This document shows positions 33,250-42,833 of a stretch of 64,000 nt of DNA, piece after piece. The position numbers and the translations under genes were made by a program. The notes under the pieces are model-generated. The model was not told where the DNA came from and did no database searches. It worked only from the letters and a program-made list of their open reading frames with translations. Source of the DNA: DASQPR01 sp963727415 (GTDB taxonomy: Bacteria > Actinomycetota > Actinomycetes > Mycobacteriales > Micromonosporaceae). The first letter of the stretch is position 1; every line of letters begins with the position of its first letter. Where the stretch lies: positions 124,001-188,000 of the forward strand of contig CAVSGF010000003.1 in the NCBI GenBank assembly GCA_963727415.1, read 5' to 3'.

Positions 33250-33947
33250 GCGGTACTCGCCAGCACTTCAGCCAGGTGCATGGTGCGAACCGGCGCGCCT
33301 TCGCGGGACAGCAGGCCACCGATATGCAGCAGGCAGGAGGTGTCGGCGCTGACCAGGAAAGCCGCGCCGGTGCCGCGCACGTCGGCTGCTTTGTCCCGGC
33401 CCATGGCAACCGAGACGTCCGGGTTCTTGACGCTGAATGTGCCGCCGAAGCCGCAGCACTCGGCGGGCTGCGCCAGCGGCACCAACGTCAGGCCCGCCAC
33501 GGCGGCCAGCAGCCGCTGCGGTCGGTCATTGATGCGCAGCAGTCGCTGCGAGTGGCAGGTCGCGTGATAGGTCACGGTGTGCGGGAAGCGAGCGCCCACA
33601 TCGGTGACGCCCAGGACGTCGATCAGATATTCGGACAGCTCGTACACCGGCGGCGGCTCAAGACCCGGATCGATGGTCCGGTGGTGCGACCGGACCATCG
33701 CCGCGCACGACGCTGACGGCGTCACCACCGCGTCGTACCCCTGGAACGCTCGGGCGAAGGATCGCACCAATGGCACGCATTGCGAGCGGTACCCGGAGTT
33801 GAAGTGCATCTGACCGCAGCATGTCTGCGTTTCCGGGAAGTCGACGGGAACGCCTAGGCGTTCGAGAAGGGCGGCCGTGGCCTTGCCCACGCCGGGGAAC
33901 AGCGTGTCGTTGAGGCACGTGACGAACAACGCGACGGTCACCGTCAC
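33246..33947 (-). CDS. lutA: LutA-type Fe-S oxidoreductase (CCG domains)
   Basis: Protein of 233 residues with two cysteine-rich CCG domains: TQTCCGQMHFNSGYRSQC and QPAECCGFGGTFSVK, plus PSASCAAMVRSHH. It is the catalytic or electron-transfer partner in LutABC L-lactate oxidation. GTG 33947 overlaps the stop of the rhamnulokinase remnant by four bases (GTGA), so translation was coupled to the rhamnose genes; GTG 33941 is the alternative start with better ribosome-site spacing. Confidence 0.92.
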   Translation of the reverse strand: MTVTVALFVTCLNDTLFPGVGKATAALLERLGVPVDFPETQTCCGQMHFNSGYRSQCVPLVRSFARAFQGYDAVVTPSASCAAMVRSHHRTIDPGLEPPPVYELSEYLIDVLGVTDVGARFPHTVTYHATCHSQRLLRINDRPQRLLAAVAGLTLVPLAQPAECCGFGGTFSVKNPDVSVAMGRDKAADVRGTGAAFLVSADTSCLLHIGGLLSREGAPVRTMHLAEVLASTA

Positions 33948-34765
33948 TCCCTCCCGATCGCGGAGGCGGCCTTCGACCAGGCAGCCGAGTCGCCGCCCGG
34001 CTCGTAGCGCCGGAGCCGCACCGATGCGGCGACCAATGCCCGCGCGGCGACGCGGTCGGCCGGGCCGCCGTTGGCCCGCGCCTGTACCAGCACGTTGCCG
34101 ATGGCGGTCGCCTCGACCGGGCCGACCACCACCGGCCGATCGCACGCGTCGGCGGTCAGCTGGCATAGTAACGCGTTGCGGGCGCCGCCGCCGACCAGGT
34201 GCACCACGTCAACGTCGTGACCGGAGAGGCGCACCGCGTCACGTAAGGCCGCCCGGTGGCCGAAACACTCCTTCGTCAGCGCCTCGCCGTCGGCCGCGGT
34301 GGCCAGCGCGATACCCGAGTCAGGGTGCAGGTGGTCAACGTGGGCGGCGTCGACGAGACCGTGCATCGCGGTGTCGATCGACGGCGCAGCGCCACCGCGA
34401 CCGTGCAGACAGAAGTCGAACGCGGCGACCATCTCGTCCTCGCGATCGATGCCGGGATACACGTCGGCGAGCGCACGCAGCCGATCGAGGCGCAGTGCGG
34501 CCAGCCCGGTCTCGGTCAGCGTGCCGAGGTCGCCGCCGGAGCCCTTGACCCACAACAGGTCCACCGGGCCACCGGTGACCGGATCGGTCTCGGATCCCTT
34601 GGCCGAGGTGTTGCCGCCGGCGTAATTGGTGTTGCGCGGATCGGAGCCGGATCGCTCGTACGCCGCCATCGGGTCGGGGTCCAGGCCGTTCATGACCGAC
34701 CGGATCTGCCCGGGGATCTTCGGTTCGATGTTGTGACACTGGTCGAGCATGAAGTTGACGCCCAT
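33944..34765 (-). pseudogene. Collapsed L-rhamnose operon: RhaI-RhaD-RhaB in-frame remnant
   Basis: One open frame of 273 residues made of pieces of three enzymes. Residues about 1-40 match the C-terminal part of L-rhamnose isomerase (NFMLDQCHNIEPKIPGQIRS, then GLDPDPMAAYERSG, itself missing a stretch after residue 26). Residues 41-169 match the N-terminal part of bifunctional rhamnulose-1-phosphate aldolase (DPRNTNYAGGNTSAKG, AAHVDHLHPDSGIALATAAD). Residues 170-273 match the C-terminal part of rhamnulokinase (VVHLVGGGARNALLCQLTAD). None keeps a complete active site. All junctions keep frame, and the stop still overlaps lutA as in an intact operon. Confidence 0.75.
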
Positions 34766-34779
34766 GGCCTGGCCGACCC

Positions 34780-35356
34780 CACCGGGCACACCATCGAACC
34801 GTTCGGCAACGGCATGGAATCCGCCGGCCGGTTCGCCGTCGGTGACACGACCGGTGCGCTGGCCCTCATGCGGCTGATGTGGGGGCAAATGGTCGACCCG
34901 ACCGATCCCCTCTACACCGGTGGACTGTGGGAGTTCAAGAACAGCTCCGGCGGGGTAAACCGCGCGACCGCGAGCCTGGCGCACGGCCGGGCGGCTTCCC
35001 CCACAGTGCAGCTCACTGAACAGGTGCTCGGCGTGACGCCGGTTGGACCTGGTTACGCCACCTGGAGCTTCAAGCCGCACACCGGCAACCTGCACTGGGC
35101 GCAAGGTTCAGTGCCGACCGAGTACTGCGACATCGGGGTGAGCTGGCGGTCGAGCGGCTCCGGATTCCAGATGGACGTCCACACCGCGGGTGGCACCAGC
35201 GCCGTACCCGTCATCGCTGGCGACGTCGTCCGGGTCAACGGCCACGTCGTTTGGAGCCACGGCCCGCACGGCAACTACCACGCCCACATGGAAGATGGAT
35301 ATGTCGTGCTCACAACCTCTGGCGGCCACTACACCATCACGGCTACCCGGGGCTGA
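34780..35356 (+). pseudogene. Alpha-L-rhamnosidase (GH78-like) C-terminal fragment
   Basis: Reads from about GNGMESAGRFAVGDTTGALA through SLAHGRAASPTVQLTEQVLG and VGPGYATWSFKPHTGNLHWA to the stop at 35356. This is the last roughly 190 residues of a secreted bacterial alpha-L-rhamnosidase: end of the (alpha/alpha)6 barrel and the C-terminal beta-sandwich. The catalytic Glu residues lie in the missing upstream part; the sequence left of about 34775 belongs to the opposing rhamnose-isomerase remnant. The fragment has no start or ribosome site of its own. Confidence 0.75.
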
Positions 35357-35432
35357 CCATACCGGGTAGGCAGTTATCGGACGCCCGGAGACCGCCGCGC
35401 GGCGGCCTCCGGGCCCATCTGCAGGCCGCCAA

Positions 35433-36346
35433 TCAGGTGAGAAGTGCTCCGGAAGCCAGCTTGTGCTCGTATCGGCGCAGCAGCCAGGCACCGGTCGCGA
35501 AGACCATCAGCGGTACCAGCACCAGCGCGCTCCACTGCCCGGCCGTCAGGTACACCGGCGGCCAGAAGCTCGGTGAGGATTGCATGAACCCCGAGAACCC
35601 GATCTGGATTAGCAGTGCAGTGGCCGCCACCGGAGCGGCCAGCAACAGCACCCGGCGGCGAGCGCGACCACGGCGCGCCGACTGAGCGGGCGTACCCCGT
35701 CCGGGTCCCGGCGGACCAGGCCACGCCACCAGCCGACCCGGGACGCAGCGCGCACTGAACCGGTCAACGCGACGAGGCAGCCCACCGCGAACGTCGTCAG
35801 GATCAACAGCCACCAGGATGAGACGAACGAATCGGGCGCGGACTGGTACCGGTGGCTAACGGCGATCGCCTCCCCCAGCAAGCCAAGCACCGCGCCCAGC
35901 GCCGCGATCCGCCGTAACCCCGCCACGCAGGCGCACGTGACCAGGGTCCAGCCCACCCCCATGGCAAGGGCTCGGTCCGGCACGGGCACCGGCCACCCGG
36001 GCCCGGCCTCGGTGCCGAACAGTCCACGCCAGGCGATGCCGGCGGCGACCTCGTACCACGACAACGCCGTGAGCACGATCGAGGTCGCCAGGCCGAACAC
36101 CGCGGCGGCCGACCGCGACGCCGGGGACAGGCCGCCGCCGACCCCAGCACGCAGCCGGCAACGCAATCCGGAGACGACCAGGTTGAGCAATTCCCGGATG
36201 TCGGGTCCGCGCTGCCCGGGCGCCCGGGCAGCCATCAGGACACCGATCATCTCCTCGCCGTAGCGTGCGCGGTGTTCAGCCGGATACACCGCCAGTAGTT
36301 GCCGGTATAGCGTTTCGGTCCGGTTCGGGTACGCGGGCTCGCTCAC
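35433..36346 (-). pseudogene. PadR-coupled integral membrane protein, one-base frameshift
   Basis: About 304 residues. The N-terminal cytoplasmic head (ETLYRQLLAVYPAEHRARYG and EEMIGVLMAARAPGQRGPDI) is typical of membrane proteins encoded after PadR regulators; six or seven hydrophobic helices follow. The frame breaks near 35655 (ALAAGCCCW in one frame, VLLLAAPVAATALLIQIGF in the next); adding one G to a GGG run restores it. Its ATG overlaps the PadR stop (ATGA), so the two are coupled. Function unknown, with PadR as the likely local repressor. Confidence 0.7.
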
Positions 36347-36690
36347 GCTTGTCCTCCCAGGTGGACGGTGCTCAGACGACGCAGGCGGGCGGCGGCGACG
36401 TCGGCGTGCCGGCGCGCCGCCTCGGTCTCGCTGGCCAGCCGTGTGGCACCGGCACTGGTCAGCCGGTAGTAGCGACGCAGCCGCGAGGACACCACCTCCT
36501 CGTGGTCGACCTCGATAAGGCCGGCCTTGCGTAGCCGGTCGAGGATGACGTACAGCGAGCCGGTATGCAGCCGCATCCGGCCCTCAGAGATGTTCAGGAC
36601 GTCCTGAATCACCGCGTACCCGTGCTGCGGTCCGGCAGCCAGCGCGGTGAGCACGAAGAGCGCCGGCGGACGCAGGGTCAGCTCAGTCAT
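36343..36690 (-). CDS. PadR-family transcriptional regulator
   Basis: Protein of 115 residues with the PadR winged helix: ALFVLTALAAGPQHGYAVIQ, GSLYVILDRLRKAGLIEVDH and RYYRLTSAGATRLASETEAA. It represses its own operon in most systems, releasing on membrane or drug stress. A perfect palindrome lies 22 bases upstream of its ATG. It is co-transcribed with the frameshifted membrane protein gene. Confidence 0.92.
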   Translation of the reverse strand: MTELTLRPPALFVLTALAAGPQHGYAVIQDVLNISEGRMRLHTGSLYVILDRLRKAGLIEVDHEEVVSSRLRRYYRLTSAGATRLASETEAARRHADVAAARLRRLSTVHLGGQA

Positions 36691-36712
36691 GCCGGCAGCA
36701 TATCCCTGTTAC

Positions 36713-36724
36713 GCGTATATACGC
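36713..36724. promoter_or_regulatory. Palindrome before padR
   Basis: GCGTATATACGC is a perfect 12-base palindrome 22 bases before the PadR start, in the promoter region; it may be the PadR operator. Confidence 0.45.
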
Positions 36725-36829
36725 TACCGCTAGTCAGCTATTCGACGTCAACGCGTCCTTGCCGAGCATGGCCCGCAGTCTGGCCCGCGAGCGCCGTATC
36801 CCCGTCCACCCTGGCCACAGCAGGGATGG

Positions 36830-38137
36830 CTATGGCTGATTGGTCGCCGGCAAGACGAGCCCGTTGTCGTATGCGGCGATCACCAGTTGGGCTCGGTCGC
36901 GAGCTCCGAGCTTCATCAGCAGCCGGCCAACGTGAGTTTTCGTGGTCGAAAGGCTGACGTGCAGTTGCGCGGCGATCTCGGTGTTGGACAGCCCGAGCCC
37001 GATGAGAGCGAGTACTTCGCGCTCCCGATCGGTGGTTTCGGCGAGGCTGGCAGCACGGCGCTGGCTTGGCTGCGGCCTGCGGGTGAACTCTTCGATCAGG
37101 CGGCGTGTCACCCCAGGAGCCAGCAGCGCGTCGCCGGCGGCGACCACGCGAATGGCGGTGATGAGGTCGGCCGGGCGGGCGCCCTTGAGGAGGAATCCGC
37201 TCGCGCTCGCCCGCAGAGCGGTGAAGACGTACTCGTCGATGTCGAATGTGGTGAGGATGAGCACGCGAACGTCGATCGGCAGCACACTGCGCAACAGCAA
37301 ATCGACGGGATCCGTGAACACAGGCCGGTGAGGTAACGAGATCCCGGGCACGGCGAGCGGCACGCGCACCGCATTGGCAACACCGAGGATTGTGATCGCC
37401 AGCGTGCCGCCGAGCAGCCACAGAGCCTGCCGATCGGGCAGGCGAACCGAGATGTAATACATCAAGTACGCCATCGGGACCAGGAGCAGCCGCTGGTCGG
37501 TTGCGACAACGGTGTACTCGAAGTACTGCGCTTTACCCTTATCTCTGGGTACCGACTTCACGAGGGTTAGCGTCGACCGTTCCCAACGAACACGATCATG
37601 CAGTTCGGTCAGCAGCGCATCGGGTCCAGCGGCAGCGAGCGAGCGTGCCCTCAGCATCACCTCCTCCTCCAGGGCGGATCGCATCGCAGGCCAGTATCCG
37701 GCCAGCGTGGCATCCCAATACGCCTGCAAACCGTCGGCCAGCCGGGCGAGATGCGGCCCTGGCCGAGCGCGAAAGCCCTCAAGCACCGACGGAAGGGCCT
37801 CGCCGTACTCTCGGTCCAGCTCGGCACGCACCATCTCGGGATCGGTAGCGCGGAGCGCGTCGAGTTCCTCGGTGATGGTCGGCGCCGGCGAGGGCGGCAG
37901 CGGGGTGAAGAGGTCCGGCGATCTGCCGCCGAGCCCGTGCGTGAGCAGTTGCGGGTCGCTGGTCCCGGAGACGTTGGACAAGTATCGGCGGGCGTGGCGG
38001 GCCTACCCGGTGTACGGCCACGGTGCGTCGTCCGGAGATCGTGCCAGCAGGTGCAGGCTAGCCACACACTCCCACAGTGGGCTGATCGCGATCCGGGTGC
38101 GCTCCACCGTTGGTCGGTCAAGCTCGATCCGGATCAC
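36830..38137 (-). pseudogene. Decayed chimera: ArsR-like regulator, membrane segment and LuxR-type response regulator
   Basis: From GTG 38137 the frame reads VIRIELDRPTVERTRIAISP and on to WPYTG, hits TAG at 38003-38005 where the family has Trp, then continues ARHARRYLSNVSG and the DUF5937/ArsR-like linker helix region to about 37550. The next part (about 37550-37330) is a membrane-type stretch (PDRQALWLLGGTLAITILG) of unclear origin. From about 37280 it is the second half of a NarL/LuxR response regulator (VLILTTFDIDEYVFTALRAS) with a complete HTH (REREVLALIGLGLSNTEIAA). The receiver's phospho-Asp half is missing. Several genes were fused in frame by deletion; downstream of the stop the remaining frame is open. 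Confidence 0.65.
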
Positions 38138-38263
38138 ACCAGGATGCTAGCGACCTTTGTGCCCACGAGTAGCTCGTGGCTCCGCAGGTCGGGCCGCCCG
38201 GATGGTCATCGGCTGGCTGACCGACCCTATGGGCGGATCCCGATCTCAGTGCCGGCCGGGTCG

Positions 38264-38971
38264 TTACTCGCCGGACGGGAAGTGGTAGCTGGCCGGAGGA
38301 TTCGCCTGCTGCGCGGCAGTGCCGTAGACGAGGGCGATCTCGTCGTGGGCGTGCAGGATGATCGCGGCGGGATTGCCTTGGTACAGCTTGCCGTTGACGT
38401 AGGCGTGTAGCTCGTTGCCTCCGCCGGCGCTCAACCCACCCAACTGGTCGGCGCTGAGCGCCACCTGCCACTCGGTGAAGAACTGGCCGAGGCTGAAGTC
38501 GGCCTTCACCGGCGACTCGATGTGCAGCACGCCGGACGTGTCGTGCGAATGCAGTGGGCTGATCTTCTGGGCCTGCTCGTCGATGCCGATCCCGGCCGGG
38601 ACGCTCACCGGTTGTCCGTTGACGATGATGTCCAAATGAGCATGAATGTGCTCAGCGGTGCCTTCCGAGCTCAACATGCTCAGGCCAGCGGCCTTCACCG
38701 CCTCGGCGGGGTTGGCCGGCGCCGACCATGGCGGATTCGTGGTACGCCCGGACGCCGCAGTAGCCGGTGCGCTGGGAATCGGTGCCGATGCCGCCGGTTT
38801 GCCTGACTGGTTGAGGTAGATCACGATGCCGACGACCAACGCAAGGACCACCGCGACGACGGCACCCGTAACCAGTCGCAGGCGCTGCTTGCGCTGCTCG
38901 GCGCGCGCGGCCGCAGCCCTCGCTTCGGAGGCACGCCGACGAGCCTCGGCGCTCTTGCTCTTACTGGCCAT
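38264..38971 (-). CDS. Membrane-anchored extracytoplasmic protein, unknown function
   Basis: Protein of 235 residues. A highly basic, Ala/Arg-rich cytoplasmic N-terminus (KSKSAEARRRASEARAAAAR) precedes one membrane helix (LVTGAVVAVVLALVVGIVIY), a Ser/Ala/Pro linker and a conserved outer domain with HIHAHLDIIVNGQPVSVPAG, HSHDTSGVLHIESP and LHAYVNGKLYQG. The His clusters suggest metal binding. This domain is widespread in actinobacteria without known function. ATG 38971 is used; a TTG one codon earlier is possible. Confidence 0.75.
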   Translation of the reverse strand: MASKSKSAEARRRASEARAAAARAEQRKQRLRLVTGAVVAVVLALVVGIVIYLNQSGKPAASAPIPSAPATAASGRTTNPPWSAPANPAEAVKAAGLSMLSSEGTAEHIHAHLDIIVNGQPVSVPAGIGIDEQAQKISPLHSHDTSGVLHIESPVKADFSLGQFFTEWQVALSADQLGGLSAGGGNELHAYVNGKLYQGNPAAIILHAHDEIALVYGTAAQQANPPASYHFPSGE

Positions 38972-39194
38972 CAACCGGCACTCTCCGCTCGTTCAATATG
39001 TGACTCCTGCGCACCAACCTGGACGGGCATTTGTCCGATTCCGGACCGCCTGTGTACAGATTCGAACTTGCGCCAAGTCTTCCGATCCAAGATCTTAGCC
39101 ATCGCCTCGTACACCACGGCCGATCAGCCAATCCTGGACGGCTGTATGAAACCCTAGCTCGGCAGTCTTGCCGGGTTCTGGACCCGCTACCGGC

Positions 39195-41543
39195 TCAGAG
39201 CACCCGCTCCCGCACGATCTTGGCGATATCCATGTGACGGATGGCCCGCACCGCCGGGATCTGGGCGAGCAACGCGGCGATCAGCACTCCAGCGGCGACG
39301 ATGAGCGGCGTCGTCGGCTTCATCGTCAGGTTCCAGTGATAGCCCTGTGTCTCGTACGTGGACATGAACCAGCTGGCGAAAAGCACGCCCGCGCCGATGC
39401 CCAACGGCAGGCCGATCGCCACGAGAATGAGGTTCTCGGTGGTAACCAGCCGCCCGACTATGCCTGGACCCATGCCCGCGGCCTGGAGCGTGCCGACCTC
39501 GACTGAACGCTCAGCGACGTTGGCGGACATGGCGTTGTAGAGCAACGCCGCAGCCATGATGGCGGCGAACACGAGCATCAGGCCAACCAGCGCATCGTAT
39601 AAGCCGAACGCCTCTCGAATCGTCTCGGCAACGGCGGCGGTGGACAAGTACGCCACCACCCCGGGGAGCGCGCCGACCCGTGCCGATACGGTCTGCTCCA
39701 AGGCACCCGGCTTCAGCCGTATCAGGATGCCGGTCGGCGCCGACGATCCGGTGACCTGCGCTAGATGCGAGATCGACGTGTACGCCACCGGGTTCAGCGG
39801 CTCATCCACGAACCCGGCCACTGGTTCCCGTATCCGCTTGCCGGTTTGGCTGATCGCGATCGTCACCGGGTCGCCGACTTTGACGCCAAGCGTCTCCCCC
39901 GCACCGCGGCCGAGCAGCACACCGCGAGCCGGAAGGTGCCCGGGTGTCCCGTCCTCGGTGGCAAATCCGTGCATCGTCGTGTCGGCCGGCAGCGCCATCA
40001 ACAAAGTCTGGTACGCCTTTCGGCCGCTGGCGAGCGTGACGTCGTACCTGACGAACGGTTCCGCTGCCGCGACGCCCGGATCGGCCCGTACCGCCCGCAG
40101 CACCTCGCCCGCCGCACCCGGCGTGGTGCGGAGTTCAGCATCCTCGAGCTGGACCGCGGTGTACTGCCGGTCGAGGACGGTCGAGACGGTGTCGCGCAGT
40201 CCAGCAAAGATCATGACCAGGCTGACCGATACCGCGACACCGGCGATGGTGAGCACCGTACGGCGTCGGTTGCGCATGATGCCGCGGAACGTCATTCGCC
40301 AGCGTGCGGGCATGTGTCGTGCTGGCGGGATCGCGCGTTCGAGCACGCTTCGTCCGGCTCGCACGGATGGCGGCGAGATTCGCATGGCCTCGGCGGGATC
40401 GGTCCGGACCGCGGCTCTGGCCGGTGCCCATGCCGCGAGCAGCGCCGCGACGACGGCCACAGCGGCGCCGACGAGCAGGTTGACCGGGTGGAATGAGGTG
40501 ACGCGTAACGGAAGGCCGAGTGCGCTGGTGTACGACGTGGTGAACCAACCGCCCAGAAGGTAACCGCCGACCAGGCCGGGTACCGCACCGAGCAGTCCGG
40601 CCGCGGCTCCGTAGCCCAGGTAGTGCAGGCGGAGTGACCGAGCCGATAGCCCGTTCGCGACAAGTGTCCCGATGACCGCGCGTTGAGCGGCGACCATGCG
40701 GGAGAGCAGCACGTACGTGCCGAGGACCGCCGCCACGAGGAACACCCATGGGAGCAGGTTGGCGAAGTCGCCCACGGCCTGCACATCCTGCTGCAGTGCG
40801 GTGTACGAGGGTTGATCGTTCCTGGACTGGAAGCTCAGACCGTTGTCGGCGGCCAGCCGGGCCGCGGTCGCCGAAAGGGCTGGCGCCGCACCTCGATCGC
40901 GTGCGTACATCAGCAGCTCGTCCACTGGCTTCGCGACCAGCTCGCGCACGTCCGGTGCGGTCGCGAAAATGACGCCGAAGTGTTCGGGCGTGGTTATGAC
41001 CTCTTGCATGGAGCGCGCCGGCCAGAAGTACTCCGTGGACAGCGCCGAACCGGACACGCGCACGGCGTGCCAGCCGCCGGGCGCCAGCAGATCGATCGTG
41101 TCTCCCGGCTTCAGGCCGTAGTGGTCGGCCAGGTGCTGCTCAACCAGCACCTCCCCCGGGCCCGGTAGCGCGCCCGTTCGCACGGCCAGCTTCGACACGG
41201 CGGGCTGCTGACGCTCCGGCACGCCGACCGCCCGGCCGACAAGCGCGTGCCCGTGGATACGAATGCCGACATCGCCCACCTGCCGGGCATCCACCACCGG
41301 GTTCCCGGGGAGCGCGCGCGCCTGCGCTGTCAGCTCGCTCGCGCCCGGTCCGGACACGATGGCATCGGGCAACCTCTGGGTCGAGTACGCGCGATCGAAC
41401 GACTCCTGCAGGTTCCGGTAGGCGTCAGAGGCGGCCACGTAGACCGCGACGCCGATCCCGATGACCACGGCAACGGCGAGGAACTGCCATCGCTGCCGCC
41501 ACAGGTCCCGGCGAAGCTTTCGGGGCAGGACCCGGCTCACCAC
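39195..41543 (-). CDS. ABC transporter permease, FtsX/MacB type
   Basis: Membrane protein of 782 residues with two FtsX-like permease units. An N-terminal helix (FLAVAVVIGIGVAVYVAAS) is followed by a MacB-type periplasmic domain, a three-helix FtsX domain (about 260-390), a second linker helix and outer domain, and a C-terminal FtsX domain (about 650-770). Its start overlaps the ATPase gene stop, so it pairs with that ATPase. Such transporters move lipids or lipoproteins, expel peptides, or transmit force across the membrane rather than import substrates. Confidence 0.9.
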   Translation of the reverse strand: MVSRVLPRKLRRDLWRQRWQFLAVAVVIGIGVAVYVAASDAYRNLQESFDRAYSTQRLPDAIVSGPGASELTAQARALPGNPVVDARQVGDVGIRIHGHALVGRAVGVPERQQPAVSKLAVRTGALPGPGEVLVEQHLADHYGLKPGDTIDLLAPGGWHAVRVSGSALSTEYFWPARSMQEVITTPEHFGVIFATAPDVRELVAKPVDELLMYARDRGAAPALSATAARLAADNGLSFQSRNDQPSYTALQQDVQAVGDFANLLPWVFLVAAVLGTYVLLSRMVAAQRAVIGTLVANGLSARSLRLHYLGYGAAAGLLGAVPGLVGGYLLGGWFTTSYTSALGLPLRVTSFHPVNLLVGAAVAVVAALLAAWAPARAAVRTDPAEAMRISPPSVRAGRSVLERAIPPARHMPARWRMTFRGIMRNRRRTVLTIAGVAVSVSLVMIFAGLRDTVSTVLDRQYTAVQLEDAELRTTPGAAGEVLRAVRADPGVAAAEPFVRYDVTLASGRKAYQTLLMALPADTTMHGFATEDGTPGHLPARGVLLGRGAGETLGVKVGDPVTIAISQTGKRIREPVAGFVDEPLNPVAYTSISHLAQVTGSSAPTGILIRLKPGALEQTVSARVGALPGVVAYLSTAAVAETIREAFGLYDALVGLMLVFAAIMAAALLYNAMSANVAERSVEVGTLQAAGMGPGIVGRLVTTENLILVAIGLPLGIGAGVLFASWFMSTYETQGYHWNLTMKPTTPLIVAAGVLIAALLAQIPAVRAIRHMDIAKIVRERVL

Positions 41544-42304
41544 TCCAGATCCTCCGCCTCCATCGGATGATCCACTCGCTCGTCACGAGCGATCGAACCC
41601 GAGTGCAGCCAGACGACACGGTCCGCCATGGCGGCGATCGCCGAGTTGTGAGTCACCAGCAGGACCGTGTGATGGCCCTCCCGTGCCAGATCGCGCAGCA
41701 CCGCGAGAACCTGCCGCCCGGTGTCCAGATCGAGGCTTCCGGTCGGCTCGTCGCAGAGCAATAGCGGCGGCTCCTTGACGACGGCACGGGCGATCGCCAC
41801 GCGCTGTTGCTGCCCGCCCGACATCTGGCCCGGGAAGCGGTCCATGACATCGGCGAGCCCGACCCGCTGCAGCGCTTCCTTGCTGCGCCCTGTCGAATCC
41901 CCGCCGGTCAGCTCGGCGATGATCTCTACGTTTTCCAGCGCGGTCAGGGTCGGCACCAGGTTGAAGAACTGAAAGACGAATCCGACCCGGTCTCGCCGGA
42001 AGTTGGTGCGGTCGTCACCTCTCAGCGACGCGATGTCGATTCCGGCGACCTCAACCACTCCGGCAGTGGTCTCCTCGATCCCGCCGGCAAGATTCAGCAG
42101 TGTGGTCTTGCCTGACCCGGACGGCCCGAGCAGGACAACAAACTGACCCGGCCAGACCTCAAGATCAACGTCCCGGAGCGCATACACCAAGGCGGCACCG
42201 GCGCCGTACGTCTTCCGCAGCGCTCGCAGCCTGAGGGCCGGATGGCCGGAGGCGGCAGCTGCCTCGGCGGCTGCCGCAAGATCTACCGTGGCACGCCTAG
42301 CCAT
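41537..42304 (-). CDS. ABC transporter ATP-binding protein, MacB/LolD type
   Basis: ATPase of 255 residues: Walker A GPSGSGKTTLLN, Q-loop FVFQFFNLVPTLTALENV (the FNL variant typical of MacB/LolD/FtsE relatives), signature MSGGQQQRVAIARA, Walker B LLLCDEPTGSLD, and H-loop LLVTHN. It energises the following FtsX-type permease; translation of the two overlaps. No periplasmic adaptor or outer-membrane partner is expected in a Gram-positive host. Confidence 0.93.
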   Translation of the reverse strand: MARRATVDLAAAAEAAAASGHPALRLRALRKTYGAGAALVYALRDVDLEVWPGQFVVLLGPSGSGKTTLLNLAGGIEETTAGVVEVAGIDIASLRGDDRTNFRRDRVGFVFQFFNLVPTLTALENVEIIAELTGGDSTGRSKEALQRVGLADVMDRFPGQMSGGQQQRVAIARAVVKEPPLLLCDEPTGSLDLDTGRQVLAVLRDLAREGHHTVLLVTHNSAIAAMADRVVWLHSGSIARDERVDHPMEAEDLEW

Positions 42305-42496
42305 TACGTCAGCCTTTCACCCGCTATGGCCCGGTGTAGAGGACAAGGTCCCAGGGACGGAGGGCCCATGGGAGCCCATTGACCGGCCTCGCACGTGGTC
42401 CTGAGGGCAACGAACGTCGCCGCGGACGGAAGGCCTTCTGACTGCGCCAGCGAGTGATAAGCTGCGCCGCTGCCACGCAACGGGAGGCGTTGATTC

Positions 42497-42833
42497 GTGC
42501 GTACGAGGTGTGCGGTTTTCGCGATCGTCATGGCTGCGATGGTCGCGGTGCCCGGCACCGCCGAAGCCGCGACCAAGCCGCTGATCAACCTTTATACCGG
42601 GATGTCCAACGTGCCCTCGCACGTCGCGGCGGGTGGAACGCGCGCCATCCACAAGCGCTATCTCGAGCCCGGCCGTCGCGGCGCTGCCCGTCATGTCAGT
42701 CAAATCGCAAACCGTCGCATCCCGAGACACGAACTCAATTGCCGCGGCCGGCTACGGCGTCCTCGCGCTACTGGTGCTTGCCGGATCAGGGGTCTACCTC
42801 AGACGGCGCGGGCGGCCAGCCGACGCTGAGTGA
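42497..42833 (+). pseudogene. Small secreted, membrane-anchored protein with a one-base frameshift
   Basis: The N-terminus is a signal peptide (MRTRCAVFAIVMAAMVAVPG, cleaved near AEA) in one frame; the C-terminus is a membrane anchor in the next frame (SIAAAGYGVLALLVLAGSGV, then YLRRRGRPADAE). Deleting one G from a run at about 42628-42635 joins them into a 111-residue surface protein. There is no LPxTG-type motif. Its 3' end overlaps the ROK kinase gene on the other strand by 48 bases. Function unknown. Confidence 0.5.

Noticed and set aside
37657..38121. 154-residue minus-strand frame over the start of the ArsR chimera
   Set aside because: Out of frame with the recognisable ArsR-like residues on both sides of the TAG; it is Arg/Pro-rich shadow.
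38990..39190. Possible gene or tRNA in the gap between the anchored protein and the ABC permease
   Set aside because: No cloverleaf, no start with ribosome site and no recognisable protein pattern on either strand.
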